Source: an uncultured Clostridia bacterium (GTDB lineage Bacteria; Bacillota; Clostridia; Peptostreptococcales; Anaerovoracaceae). From it: a stretch of 6,213 nucleotides of DNA. The notes under the pieces were generated by a model. The model was not told the origin of the DNA, did not search any database, and saw only the letters and a list, made by a program, of their open reading frames with translations. Numbering within the stretch: the stretch's first letter is position 1; each line of letters opens with the position of its first letter. Both the position numbers and the translations under genes were made by a program. The stretch spans positions 1 to 6,213 of the forward strand of contig CALBZG010000084.1 of the NCBI GenBank assembly GCA_937889655.1, given 5' to 3'. Positions 1-5,413 of this stretch are shown piece by piece.

Positions 1-75
1 CAGAAGATCATAACCGCGATGATCATTTCAAAAGCTTTGATCGAAGATGAAATCAATTCAAGAAATAAACGATAA
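1..75 (+). CDS. C-terminal end of an unidentified protein (partial)
   Basis: Reading frame 1 is open from the first base to a TAA at 73-75 and gives 24 residues (QKIITAMIISKALIEDE... ending in SRNKR). The start lies outside the window. The fragment looks like an amphipathic helix with a charged tail, but it is too short to assign to a family. Support for it being coding is the open frame up to the edge and a hairpin terminator 12 bases after the stop. It could still be a chance open frame. Confidence 0.5.
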   Translation, partial: QKIITAMIISKALIEDEINSRNKR

Positions 76-87
76 TAGAGCAGGGAC

Positions 88-112
88 AGAAATGCAAACT
101 GCATTTCTTTGA
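88..112 (+). terminator. Rho-independent terminator after the upstream gene
   Basis: A perfect 9-bp inverted repeat, AGAAATGCA at 88-96 and TGCATTTCT at 100-108, encloses a 3-base loop (AAC) and is followed by TT and further T-rich sequence. It lies 12 bases after the stop of the partial gene. The stem is AT-rich and the T-tract is short, so termination may be incomplete. The tail overlaps the -35 box of the next promoter. Confidence 0.6.
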
Positions 113-136
113 CTTTCTATAACGTCAGTTTATAAT
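109..136 (+). promoter_or_regulatory. Sigma-A-type promoter
   Basis: TTGACT at 109-114 (5 of 6 match to TTGACA) and a perfect TATAAT at 131-136 are separated by 16 bases. Transcription would start near 143, leaving a short leader of about 27 bases before the ATG at 170. It is the clearest promoter in the window and probably drives the small membrane protein and the genes after it. Confidence 0.75.
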
Positions 137-169
137 TATTGCCGATGAAGCAGAAAGGAGGGATTGGGT

Positions 170-319
170 ATGGCAGTTGGTATTGCTCTTGCGCTCGCCG
201 CAATGGTTGGTATTATCTATGGAATAATTAAAAAAAATAAGCCTATAGCATTGCTCTCGGCAGTAGCGCTTTTTATGGTCATTGCTGTATGGATGTACTT
301 CTACCAAAACCCATATTAG
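170..319 (+). CDS. Small two-helix membrane protein, 49 aa
   Basis: The ATG at 170 is preceded by AGGAGG at 156-161, a near-perfect ribosome binding site with 8-base spacing, itself downstream of a strong promoter. The product is MAVGIALALAAMVGIIYGII, then a short polar turn KKNKP, then a second hydrophobic stretch, ending in YFYQNPY. This predicts two membrane helices (about residues 2-20 and 26-44) joined by a lysine-rich loop; by the positive-inside rule the loop faces the cytoplasm and both ends face outward. I do not recognise the family. It is probably the first gene of the unit that continues with the methyltransferase-like gene 79 bases on. It is shorter than many gene callers accept. 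Confidence 0.72.
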   Translation: MAVGIALALAAMVGIIYGIIKKNKPIALLSAVALFMVIAVWMYFYQNPY

Positions 320-384
320 ACTTGTGATGCAAAGCCGGGAAAACCGGATCAGAAACTGAAATTGCTCTAGGAGATCAAACGGAT

Positions 385-389
385 AGGAG
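385..389 (+). promoter_or_regulatory. Ribosome binding site that decides a TTG start
   Basis: AGGAG at 385-389 lies 9 bases before the TTG at 399. The alternative in-frame TTG at 390 touches this site and could not be used with it. The start of the methyltransferase-like gene is therefore placed at 399, not 390. Confidence 0.65.
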
Positions 390-398
390 TTGGGATCA

Positions 399-1025
399 TT
401 GAACCAGAAGACGGTTTACACGAATTTATACAGGGACATGGGATTTGAGCGGAAAGGTTTGTTTGAGCTTATCAGCAAAGAATATCCCGGAGGAAACGTT
501 CTTTATCCAGGTTGTTCCATGCATGTCACCCCTTCATTCGTGTTTCAACATGTTGTATATGTTGATCAAAGCAAGGAAGCAAAGGAATTTTTCGCTGACG
601 AACAAGCAGTACGGGAACTTATAACGTATAACAAGTCTTATAAAACAGCCCCGCACTACAGATTTTTAATAGCCGATTATACAGCAGGGCATCTGGCGCT
701 GGAAGACTCGAATTTTGATATAATGATCTCGTTGTATGCCGATGACGTTATAAGATATTGCCGAAGGTACGTACGGAATCGGGGTATCATTTTAAGCAAC
801 AACTTTCATGACGAAGCATTGGACTCGTTAAGATATGAGGACCTGATACTGATAGGTTATATCAGAAAAATGAAGAATAAATACATGCTATATAAAGATA
901 ATCCAAGCACTGAACTCAAGCATAGGGATGAAGCCAAGGTGCAGAAGCTTTGCATCAAGAACCGCAACGGTTCGATGTGGTATGAAGACCATGAAACATA
1001 TTATCTATTCCAGGTTACTAGATAA
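399..1025 (+). CDS. Class I SAM-dependent methyltransferase-like protein
   Basis: 208 residues from the TTG at 399. The Rossmann-type layout is visible: VLYPGCS at about 34-40 in the place of the glycine-rich SAM loop (motif I), then VVYVDQS at 52-58 whose acidic D55 would bind the SAM ribose (motif II), ADY at about 92-94, the strand FDIMISLYA at 106-114 (motif IV), and GIILSNN at 129-135 (motif V). Motif I is unusual: YPGCS replaces the usual GxGxG, with a proline and a cysteine. The last 50 residues are basic and hydrophilic. The substrate cannot be read from the sequence. It follows the small membrane gene and has no promoter of its own that I can see. The fold assignment is fairly secure, catalytic activity less so. 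Confidence 0.75.
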   Translation: MNQKTVYTNLYRDMGFERKGLFELISKEYPGGNVLYPGCSMHVTPSFVFQHVVYVDQSKEAKEFFADEQAVRELITYNKSYKTAPHYRFLIADYTAGHLALEDSNFDIMISLYADDVIRYCRRYVRNRGIILSNNFHDEALDSLRYEDLILIGYIRKMKNKYMLYKDNPSTELKHRDEAKVQKLCIKNRNGSMWYEDHETYYLFQVTR

Positions 1026-1048
1026 ACAATGAAAGGCAGGGTAATGAA

Positions 1049-1279
1049 ATGATAGCAGGAGACTGCCATAAGCAAAGTGAATCGTATACAAATTCAGATA
1101 AATTATACAAAGAAAAAATTAAAATTTCTGACAAATATACAGAATACATATTGAACCGTTGCCCGATTTATGATATAGTGCCCCTGTTTGAAACTTGCAA
1201 GATATTTTTAAATGATTATTTGGAGGGGAAATGGCACAGGGAAACTATCAATCAACTATCGCGAATCCATCACCGTTAG
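1049..1279 (+). CDS. Hypothetical 76-aa protein (doubtful)
   Basis: ATG at 1049, preceded by AAAGGCAGGG at 1032-1041, an imperfect ribosome binding site with 7-base spacing; it starts 23 bases after the methyltransferase stop. The protein is hydrophilic and Lys/Tyr-rich with three cysteines (C6, C38, C50) and no membrane helix or motif I recognise. Its last 16 codons overlap the start of the SatP gene in another frame. The AT-rich codon use resembles that of the upstream methyltransferase. It could be a real small gene translationally coupled to satP, a remnant of a longer gene, or merely an open leader. Homologues sharing the first 60 residues would settle this. Confidence 0.4.
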   Translation: MIAGDCHKQSESYTNSDKLYKEKIKISDKYTEYILNRCPIYDIVPLFETCKIFLNDYLEGKWHRETINQLSRIHHR

Positions 1280-1794
1280 GGCTGTTGGGATTTGGAATGA
1301 CGACACTACTGCTGAACTTACACAATGCGAACATTATACCGCTATCGATTGTTATTGTAGCATTGGGATTTGCTCTTGGTGGGGCTGCACAAATAATTGC
1401 CGGAATCATTGAATTCAAGAAAAACAACGTATTTGGTGCAACAGCATTCACTTCTTATGGCTTCTTCTGGTGGTCTTTGATCATGATCTGGATCAATCCG
1501 TTTCAAGGGATCGCAGCTGCAGATGAAAAAAGCATGGGCTTCTATCTGTTGTTCTGGGGCATCTTCACTTTACTGATGTTTGTAGCTACACTGAAACATA
1601 ACCGTTCCTTACAGTTCATATTTCTCGCGTTGACAGCGCTGTTCCTACTCCTGTCGATTGGAGATTTTACAGGTATCAGCATGATCAAGATCGCTGCCGG
1701 CTGGGTAGGGATCATATGCGGGATTTCAGCCATCTACACCAGCCTTGCACAGGTCATCAACAACGAATACGGAAGGGCGCTGCTGCCGCTTTAG
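1231..1794 (+). CDS. satP: Acetate/succinate transporter, GPR1/FUN34/YaaH (AceTr) family
   Basis: 187 residues, close to the 188 of E. coli SatP (YaaH), an acetate/succinate-proton symporter of the inner membrane. The family signature NPSPLGL is at residues 12-18, directly before the first helix. A glycine-rich GG pair at 50-51, AAQIIAG at 52-58 and the block FGATAFTSYGFFWWSL at 68-83 are also characteristic. Six membrane helices are predicted (about 15-35, 38-60, 67-89, 102-120, 126-145, 150-174). The start is fixed by GGAGG at 1222-1226, 4 bases before the ATG. The gene is followed by a strong terminator and is probably the last of the unit that begins near 143. In an anaerobe it would import or release short carboxylates; direction and substrate preference are inferred from the family. 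Confidence 0.93.
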   Translation: MAQGNYQSTIANPSPLGLLGFGMTTLLLNLHNANIIPLSIVIVALGFALGGAAQIIAGIIEFKKNNVFGATAFTSYGFFWWSLIMIWINPFQGIAAADEKSMGFYLLFWGIFTLLMFVATLKHNRSLQFIFLALTALFLLLSIGDFTGISMIKIAAGWVGIICGISAIYTSLAQVINNEYGRALLPL

Positions 1795-1938
1795 CAGGAG
1801 CGGATAAGAACATATTTGACTCGGTGCGGATGAAAACAGGACTGCACGGCTTGATAAATGAACTGCTTGAAATAATATAGCACCTAAAAACTTATGACAT
1901 ACAGCATTAAATAAATCACACAATCTTATATGATATTT

Positions 1939-1979
1939 AAAAAAGGCGTTCAGCATAATATTTTGCAGAGCGCTTTTTT
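1939..1979 (+). terminator. Rho-independent terminator after satP
   Basis: Arms 1939-1955 and 1964-1979 pair: six A against six T, G1945-C1973, one bulged G, CGTTC against GAGCG (one wobble), an A/A mismatch, then GCA against TGC, around an 8-base AT loop. It ends in six T. Because an A-run also precedes the stem, it could work in both directions, although no gene on the - strand converges on it. It lies 145 bases after the satP stop. Confidence 0.75.
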
Positions 1980-2063
1980 GCACCTTAAAGGTTATTTTTC
2001 CAATAGCGCCATTACGCCGGCACAGGATCCAACGATGAAAGCTTTAGGTAAGATGGTTCGAAA

Positions 2064-2110
2064 AATGATATTATAAATAAATTATCATAATGTATAGTAT
2101 AATAATCATT
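2064..2110 (+). promoter_or_regulatory. Promoter and possible operator of the MFS gene
   Basis: A perfect TATAAT is at 2098-2103, overlapping a TATAGT at 2093-2098. TTATAA at 2071-2076 is 16 bases before the latter; no good -35 box matches the perfect TATAAT, which suggests activator dependence or an AT-driven promoter. An inverted repeat, ATGATA at 2065-2070 and TATCAT at 2083-2088, covers the -35 area and may be a regulator binding site. The regulator cannot be named. Confidence 0.45.
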
Positions 2111-2165
2111 GTGGATATTGATCTTTATCTAGTTCTAAACCATTTAATGAAATAAAGGAGACCAC

Positions 2166-3434
2166 ATGAGCGGAAATTCAAACCTGATCAGGACTGATAA
2201 GTTGCATCCCGTCCAGATGAAGGTTTTTTTCACCATGATCGCCCTATATACCTTCTATTTTACATCTAGCTATAATCTGGGCCCGGCAACGAAGTACATC
2301 CAGGAAGACTTCAACTTGACGAACAGCGAGTTCGGCATACTGTTCACCATCTTTACGTTGGGGTTTGGGCTGGGCCAATTTGCAGCCGGATTCCTCGGCG
2401 ATCGATACAATCCCAAGCTCCTCATGATGATCGGCGCCGTAGGATCCATCGTAGCCAATGTCGGATTTGGCCTGTCAAACAGCATGACCGGGTTTTGCAT
2501 TTTCTGGATGGTGAACTCCCTCGCCTTGTCCATGGGCTGGTCTCCCGGCTGCAGTATTCTCTTCAAATGGATCCCAAGGCACAGGCAGGGACTTTTCATG
2601 GGCCTATTCGATGCCTTTGCGTTCCTTGGGGGCATCATCATCTACCCTGTTGCGGGTTTTGCCATCACATATATCAGCTGGAGAGCGGTCTTTTTCATTC
2701 CGCCTGCCTTGCTGGCCAGTTGGACCCTGGTATACTTCTTTATCGTTAAAAGTACGCCGGAGGAAAAAGGCTATGTGGTCGAGTGGAAAGAGAATGATGT
2801 AGAAGAGCGAAAGGCCACGGGCAAAGATTACTTGTCGATTTTACGGAGCCCTCTTATGAATCTGGTTTGTCTGGTGGCAATATGCAGCCAATTCGTCCGG
2901 TGGGGCCTTGTGAACTGGATCATCAAGATCCTGAGCGAGTCTCCGGGAAATGGAGGCTTTGGGCTGACGCTCATCGCTGCTGCAGTCATTGCTTCCGGCA
3001 TGCACTGGGGCGGAGCCTTTTTCTCCATCGGCATGGGGTATATTTCGGATACCGTTTTCAAAGGGAGCCGTTGGCAGATCATCTCCATCGGGTTTTTGAC
3101 CAGCGCGGGTTCCCTTTTTATTGTTTATATCGCTGGACCCGGATTGCTCGGCCTTCCTTTCGGGCTTCCCCTTCTGGCGCTGCTGCTCTTTTTAGCAGGC
3201 GGATGCATTCAGGGGGTCCAGGCGCCGATTTTCAATCTGCCAGGTGATGTGCTCGGCCCTAACCTTGGCGGCACCGGTGTGGGGATCGTGAATGGCTGGT
3301 CATATCTAGGAGCATCCTTTGCAGGCGGTTCCCTGGGGTTTGTGATGGATCATTACACGCTGACCGCAGGGCTGATGCTCATGGGGGCTTTGTCCCTTGC
3401 CGGAGCCATCCTGGCAGTCCTGATCAAACGTTAG
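2166..3434 (+). CDS. MFS permease, GlpT/ACS-like
   Basis: 422 residues, the normal length for a twelve-helix major facilitator. The N-terminal half carries the motif-A loop GFLGDR at 75-80 after helix 2, in the context GLGQFAAGFLGDRYNPK, typical of the organophosphate:phosphate and anion:cation symporter branches. SWRAVFF at 171-177 marks the end of helix 5, and a weaker motif-A copy, GMGYISD, is at 289-295 in the second half. A hydrophilic loop at about 196-225 separates the two six-helix bundles. These branches usually carry organic or phosphorylated anions, but the substrate is not readable here. Start: ATG with AAAGGAG at 2154-2160, 5 bases before. It has its own promoter and lies 59 bases before the ferredoxin-like membrane gene, so the pair is probably co-transcribed. 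Confidence 0.88.
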   Translation: MSGNSNLIRTDKLHPVQMKVFFTMIALYTFYFTSSYNLGPATKYIQEDFNLTNSEFGILFTIFTLGFGLGQFAAGFLGDRYNPKLLMMIGAVGSIVANVGFGLSNSMTGFCIFWMVNSLALSMGWSPGCSILFKWIPRHRQGLFMGLFDAFAFLGGIIIYPVAGFAITYISWRAVFFIPPALLASWTLVYFFIVKSTPEEKGYVVEWKENDVEERKATGKDYLSILRSPLMNLVCLVAICSQFVRWGLVNWIIKILSESPGNGGFGLTLIAAAVIASGMHWGGAFFSIGMGYISDTVFKGSRWQIISIGFLTSAGSLFIVYIAGPGLLGLPFGLPLLALLLFLAGGCIQGVQAPIFNLPGDVLGPNLGGTGVGIVNGWSYLGASFAGGSLGFVMDHYTLTAGLMLMGALSLAGAILAVLIKR

Positions 3435-3493
3435 CTTTCAACTGCCATAAGCGATGAAACTATTGAGAATGAAATGATAAGGCGAGAATCAAT

Positions 3494-4573
3494 ATGCTTA
3501 ATAAAACAAACAGAGATTTGAATACCCTGAAGGCCATCCTCTGGATATACATTATCCTTTGTTTGATTATCGCGGGATTGAACTATGGTTATGTCAAGAC
3601 GGCGCCTGAATCTGTCGCGAAATGGATCACATTGGCCTGGCACTTTTACGAGAACTGGATCAAAACGATCTTTATCATTGCCGCCAGCATTCTGACCATC
3701 AGAATCATCAGGCGAACTGAACGCACCCGTATGAGAAAAAGGAGCCTGATCGGATTTGTCATTGCCGCCCTGATTGTCCATATCTTCACTCCGCTGATAT
3801 TGAATAATGATGAGCTGTATTTCTTTACGATGCCTCTGCCATGGACGACAACGCCTCTTCAGCTTCTATACGAGGATTCATCGTTTTATACAAGCCGAGC
3901 TCCCCTGTGGGGTATCGCTGGAATAACGGCCGCCCTGATCTTTTATGTTATAATCAGCGTGATCGTATTAATAGGGACTCTTTTGCTTGGCAGACGGTGG
4001 CAATGTTCGACCATATGTCTCTTTAACGGCTTTGCTTCCGAAGTCTTCGCTCCCGCATTCCCCTTGCTCGGAAAAAAGAAAAAAGTCCAGCCCAATATCA
4101 TGAGGGCATTGATGATCTTCAAAGGGCTTATGTTTTTCCTTGCGTTGATATTTACATTCTATTGGGTGCTATTATTATTTGGCGTACCGATATTCGAAGA
4201 TTATGAGCTGATCGGCAAAATTGAAATCTACAAATACCTGAGCGCGGAATTGTTGATGATGATGTTTTTCTGGATCGTTTTCATCGGAAGGGGATACTGC
4301 TACTATTGCCCTTTAGGGACTTTGCTTGGATTTTTGGGCAGAATCTCCGGGCAGAAAATAAAGACAGACAACACAAAATGTATAGATTGTAAGCAATGCA
4401 ACGCAGTCTGTCCGATGACCATTGACATCAACAGCAAGGCATTGAAGGGAGAGCCGGTGGCTTCATTAAGATGTGTTGGATGCGGGCATTGCGTGGATGC
4501 CTGTACAACTCAAACCCTAACCTATACGACAAAATTTCTAAACGCGATGTCCGAAAGAAAACGAAATTGCTGA
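3494..4573 (+). CDS. NapH/NosR-type membrane protein with two [4Fe-4S] clusters
   Basis: 359 residues with about six hydrophobic helices (around 12-33, 57-73, 84-103, 138-166, 205-232, 247-266), then a cytoplasmic ferredoxin-like tail. The tail has two cluster motifs: C296-x2-C299-x2-C302-x3-C306-P and C327-x2-C330-x2-C333-x3-C337. Two further cysteine pairs occur at membrane edges: C171-STI-C175 and C269-YY-C272-P. In NapH, NosR and RdhC-like proteins such pairs and clusters pass electrons between a membrane quinol or flavin and a soluble partner. No FMN-binding domain is seen, so it is closer to NapH/YccM than to NosR or RdhC. The ATG has a moderate site, AAGGCGAG at 3479-3486. The preceding MFS gene suggests redox handling of, or for, the transported compound; this is inference. 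The last codon is TGC followed by a TGA stop (see findings). Confidence 0.87.
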   Translation: MLNKTNRDLNTLKAILWIYIILCLIIAGLNYGYVKTAPESVAKWITLAWHFYENWIKTIFIIAASILTIRIIRRTERTRMRKRSLIGFVIAALIVHIFTPLILNNDELYFFTMPLPWTTTPLQLLYEDSSFYTSRAPLWGIAGITAALIFYVIISVIVLIGTLLLGRRWQCSTICLFNGFASEVFAPAFPLLGKKKKVQPNIMRALMIFKGLMFFLALIFTFYWVLLLFGVPIFEDYELIGKIEIYKYLSAELLMMMFFWIVFIGRGYCYYCPLGTLLGFLGRISGQKIKTDNTKCIDCKQCNAVCPMTIDINSKALKGEPVASLRCVGCGHCVDACTTQTLTYTTKFLNAMSERKRNC

Positions 4574-4588
4574 CCTGATGGGAAAAGG

Positions 4589-4603
4589 TATTGCTAAGCA
4601 ATA
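4589..4603 (+). repeat. Short hairpin after the ferredoxin-like gene
   Basis: TATTGC at 4589-4594 and GCAATA at 4598-4603 form a perfect 6-bp stem with a TAA loop, 15 bases after the stop. No T-tract follows, so it is a weak terminator at best. It could also be an RNA-stabilising 3' hairpin. Confidence 0.35.
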
Positions 4604-4660
4604 AAGCTATAAGATAATGAACTTTTATATCATGGATCAGGGATTCTGGAGGCGAAGATC

Positions 4661-5137
4661 ATGAAGTATACAGGTACATTGATTGCTGTTTCAGATATCA
4701 ATCGGAGCAAGCAGTTCTACCAAGACGTTTTAGGATTAAAGGTACTCGAAGATTTTGGTGCCAATGTAATGCTGGAAGGCGGTGTCTTTCTGCAAACCAT
4801 TGAAACCTGGAAAGAGTTCATCAAAAAAGAACGCGTGGACTCACCCGATCAAGAGTCTGAACTCTATTTCGAGGAAAGGAATATGGACAAATTTCTGAAA
4901 CATTTGAAGTCATTCGATATTTCCTATGTCCATGAACCGCTGGTACACAGTTGGGGACAGCGGGCAGTCAGATTTTACGATCCGGATAAACATATCATTG
5001 AAGTGGCAGAAGAAATAGCCATGGTTGTCAGACGATTCATTGATGATGGGTATTCCCTAGAAGAAACCGCAGTCAGAATGGACGTGCCCTTTGAGTATGT
5101 GATCAAATGCCTGGAGGCATCAGACCCTTTTGTATGA
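4661..5137 (+). CDS. VOC-superfamily (glyoxalase/bleomycin-resistance fold) protein
   Basis: 158 residues. Residues 1-117 fit one vicinal-oxygen-chelate domain with paired beta-alpha-beta-beta-beta modules: the opening YTGTLIAVSDINRSKQFYQD, then VLGLKVLEDFG, ELYFEE at about 67-72, and the strong closing block WGQRAVRFYDPDKHIIEVAE at 98-117. Candidate metal ligands are E68 or E71, H91 or H96, and E114; the usual first-strand His is absent (T4/T6 occupy that area), so metal binding may be altered. Residues 118-158 form a helical extension (RRFIDDGYSLEETAVRMDVP...) that looks like a small helix-turn-helix. The enzyme activity is not predictable: dioxygenase, lyase, isomerase and binding-protein members share this fold. 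The start is fixed by GGAGG at 4648-4652, 8 bases before the ATG. A weak promoter (TTGCTA-16-GATAAT, 4591-4618) may serve it. Confidence 0.88.
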   Translation: MKYTGTLIAVSDINRSKQFYQDVLGLKVLEDFGANVMLEGGVFLQTIETWKEFIKKERVDSPDQESELYFEERNMDKFLKHLKSFDISYVHEPLVHSWGQRAVRFYDPDKHIIEVAEEIAMVVRRFIDDGYSLEETAVRMDVPFEYVIKCLEASDPFV

Positions 5138-5257
5138 GCGGTTGTTGTTGCTTAATCACTGGACAGTATAAGGCGTAGATTGTAAAATGAAAACAAGAGT
5201 GCGTCAGATGTTATGCTCCGGAGTTCCGGGACGATGTTGAGTTTTAATGCGTTTTAA

Positions 5258-5265
5258 AGGGGAGG
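5258..5265 (+). promoter_or_regulatory. Strong ribosome binding site of the TGA-containing small gene
   Basis: AGGGGAGG at 5258-5265 is 6 bases before the ATG at 5272, among the strongest sites in the window. It argues that the short frame with the in-frame TGA is translated and not a random stretch. Confidence 0.75.
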
Positions 5266-5271
5266 TTAATC

Positions 5272-5382
5272 ATGAAAGAGAAGATCAAACCGTGGATCAA
5301 GGTCTGCCCGCCCTGAATCCTGATATATGTCCTGCTGGCAGTAGGATTCGGGTTATATACTCTATTCAATTATCTGTTTTAA
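5272..5382 (+). CDS. Candidate small membrane selenoprotein with CPPU motif (in-frame TGA)
   Basis: 36 codons from the ATG at 5272 to the TAA at 5380-5382, with one in-frame TGA at 5314-5316 (codon 15). Read as selenocysteine (U), the N-terminus is MKEKIKPWIKVCPPU. It is followed by about 21 hydrophobic residues (start ILIYVLLAVG, end LFNYLF) that form one membrane helix. Four lysines before the helix suggest the N-terminus, with C12-P-P-U15, lies on the cytoplasmic side. CxxU is the selenium form of the CxxC redox motif. Support: a strong ribosome binding site, a sensible transmembrane sequence continuing in the same frame after the TGA, and a SECIS-like hairpin at 5329-5347. Alternatives: a Trp (TGG) to TGA nonsense mutation in a small-protein gene, a sequencing error, or a 14-residue peptide with a chance continuation. 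It lies 31 bases before the SLH gene. I do not recognise the family. Confidence 0.62.
5329..5347 (+). promoter_or_regulatory. Candidate bacterial SECIS hairpin
   Basis: GTCCTGC at 5329-5335 pairs with GTAGGAT at 5341-5347 (7 pairs, two of them G-U) around a 5-base loop TGGCA (5336-5340). There are 19 bases between the TGA and the loop, and a G is the second loop base. Both agree with the published bacterial SECIS consensus as I remember it (short upper stem, small apical loop with a G in its first two bases, loop 16-37 bases after the UGA). A competing 7-bp perfect stem, GAATCCT (5315-5321) with AGGATTC (5343-5349), begins inside the TGA itself and would be melted as the ribosome arrives. Confidence 0.55.
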
Positions 5383-5413
5383 TAACGGCCAACAATGAAA
5401 TGAGAGAGACATC

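Larger units (their letters stand above)
1795..2165. other. Intergenic region, 371 bases
   Basis: This gap holds a rho-independent terminator (1939-1979) and an AT-rich promoter/operator region (about 2064-2110) for the MFS gene. No convincing gene is present: the only short ATG frames encode 16 residues (from 1830) and 13 residues (from 2036), without good ribosome binding sites. The stretch 1851-1878 (TTGATA-16-TAATAT) resembles a weak promoter, but nothing follows it before the terminator except a possible short RNA of about 95 bases. Confidence 0.6.

Noticed and set aside
390..398. TTG at 390 as the start of the methyltransferase-like gene
   Set aside because: It directly abuts the AGGAG at 385-389; the in-frame TTG at 399 has proper 9-base spacing.
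1726..1983. 85-residue frame on the - strand across the end of satP and the terminator
   Set aside because: It runs through a terminator hairpin, is antisense to a clear gene and shows no family motif.
2270..2641. 123-residue frame on the - strand inside the MFS gene
   Set aside because: Shadow of a GC-richer coding region; Pro/Met/Asn-rich composition without motif.
2867..3247. 126-residue + strand frame inside the MFS gene
   Set aside because: Out-of-frame shadow; the overlapping MFS reading frame has clear membrane helices and motifs.
5151..5178. Possible promoter (TTGTTG-like box and TATAAG) before the TGA-containing small gene
   Set aside because: The -35 match is poor and the TTG repeats are likely to give such a match by chance.
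5218..5229. CCGGA/TCCGG hairpin after the VOC gene
   Set aside because: The two-base loop and lack of an adjacent T-tract make it unconvincing as a terminator.
5272..5382. TGA read as tryptophan through an altered genetic code
   Set aside because: Two nearby genes end with TGA and TGG is used for Trp throughout, so code reassignment is not supported.
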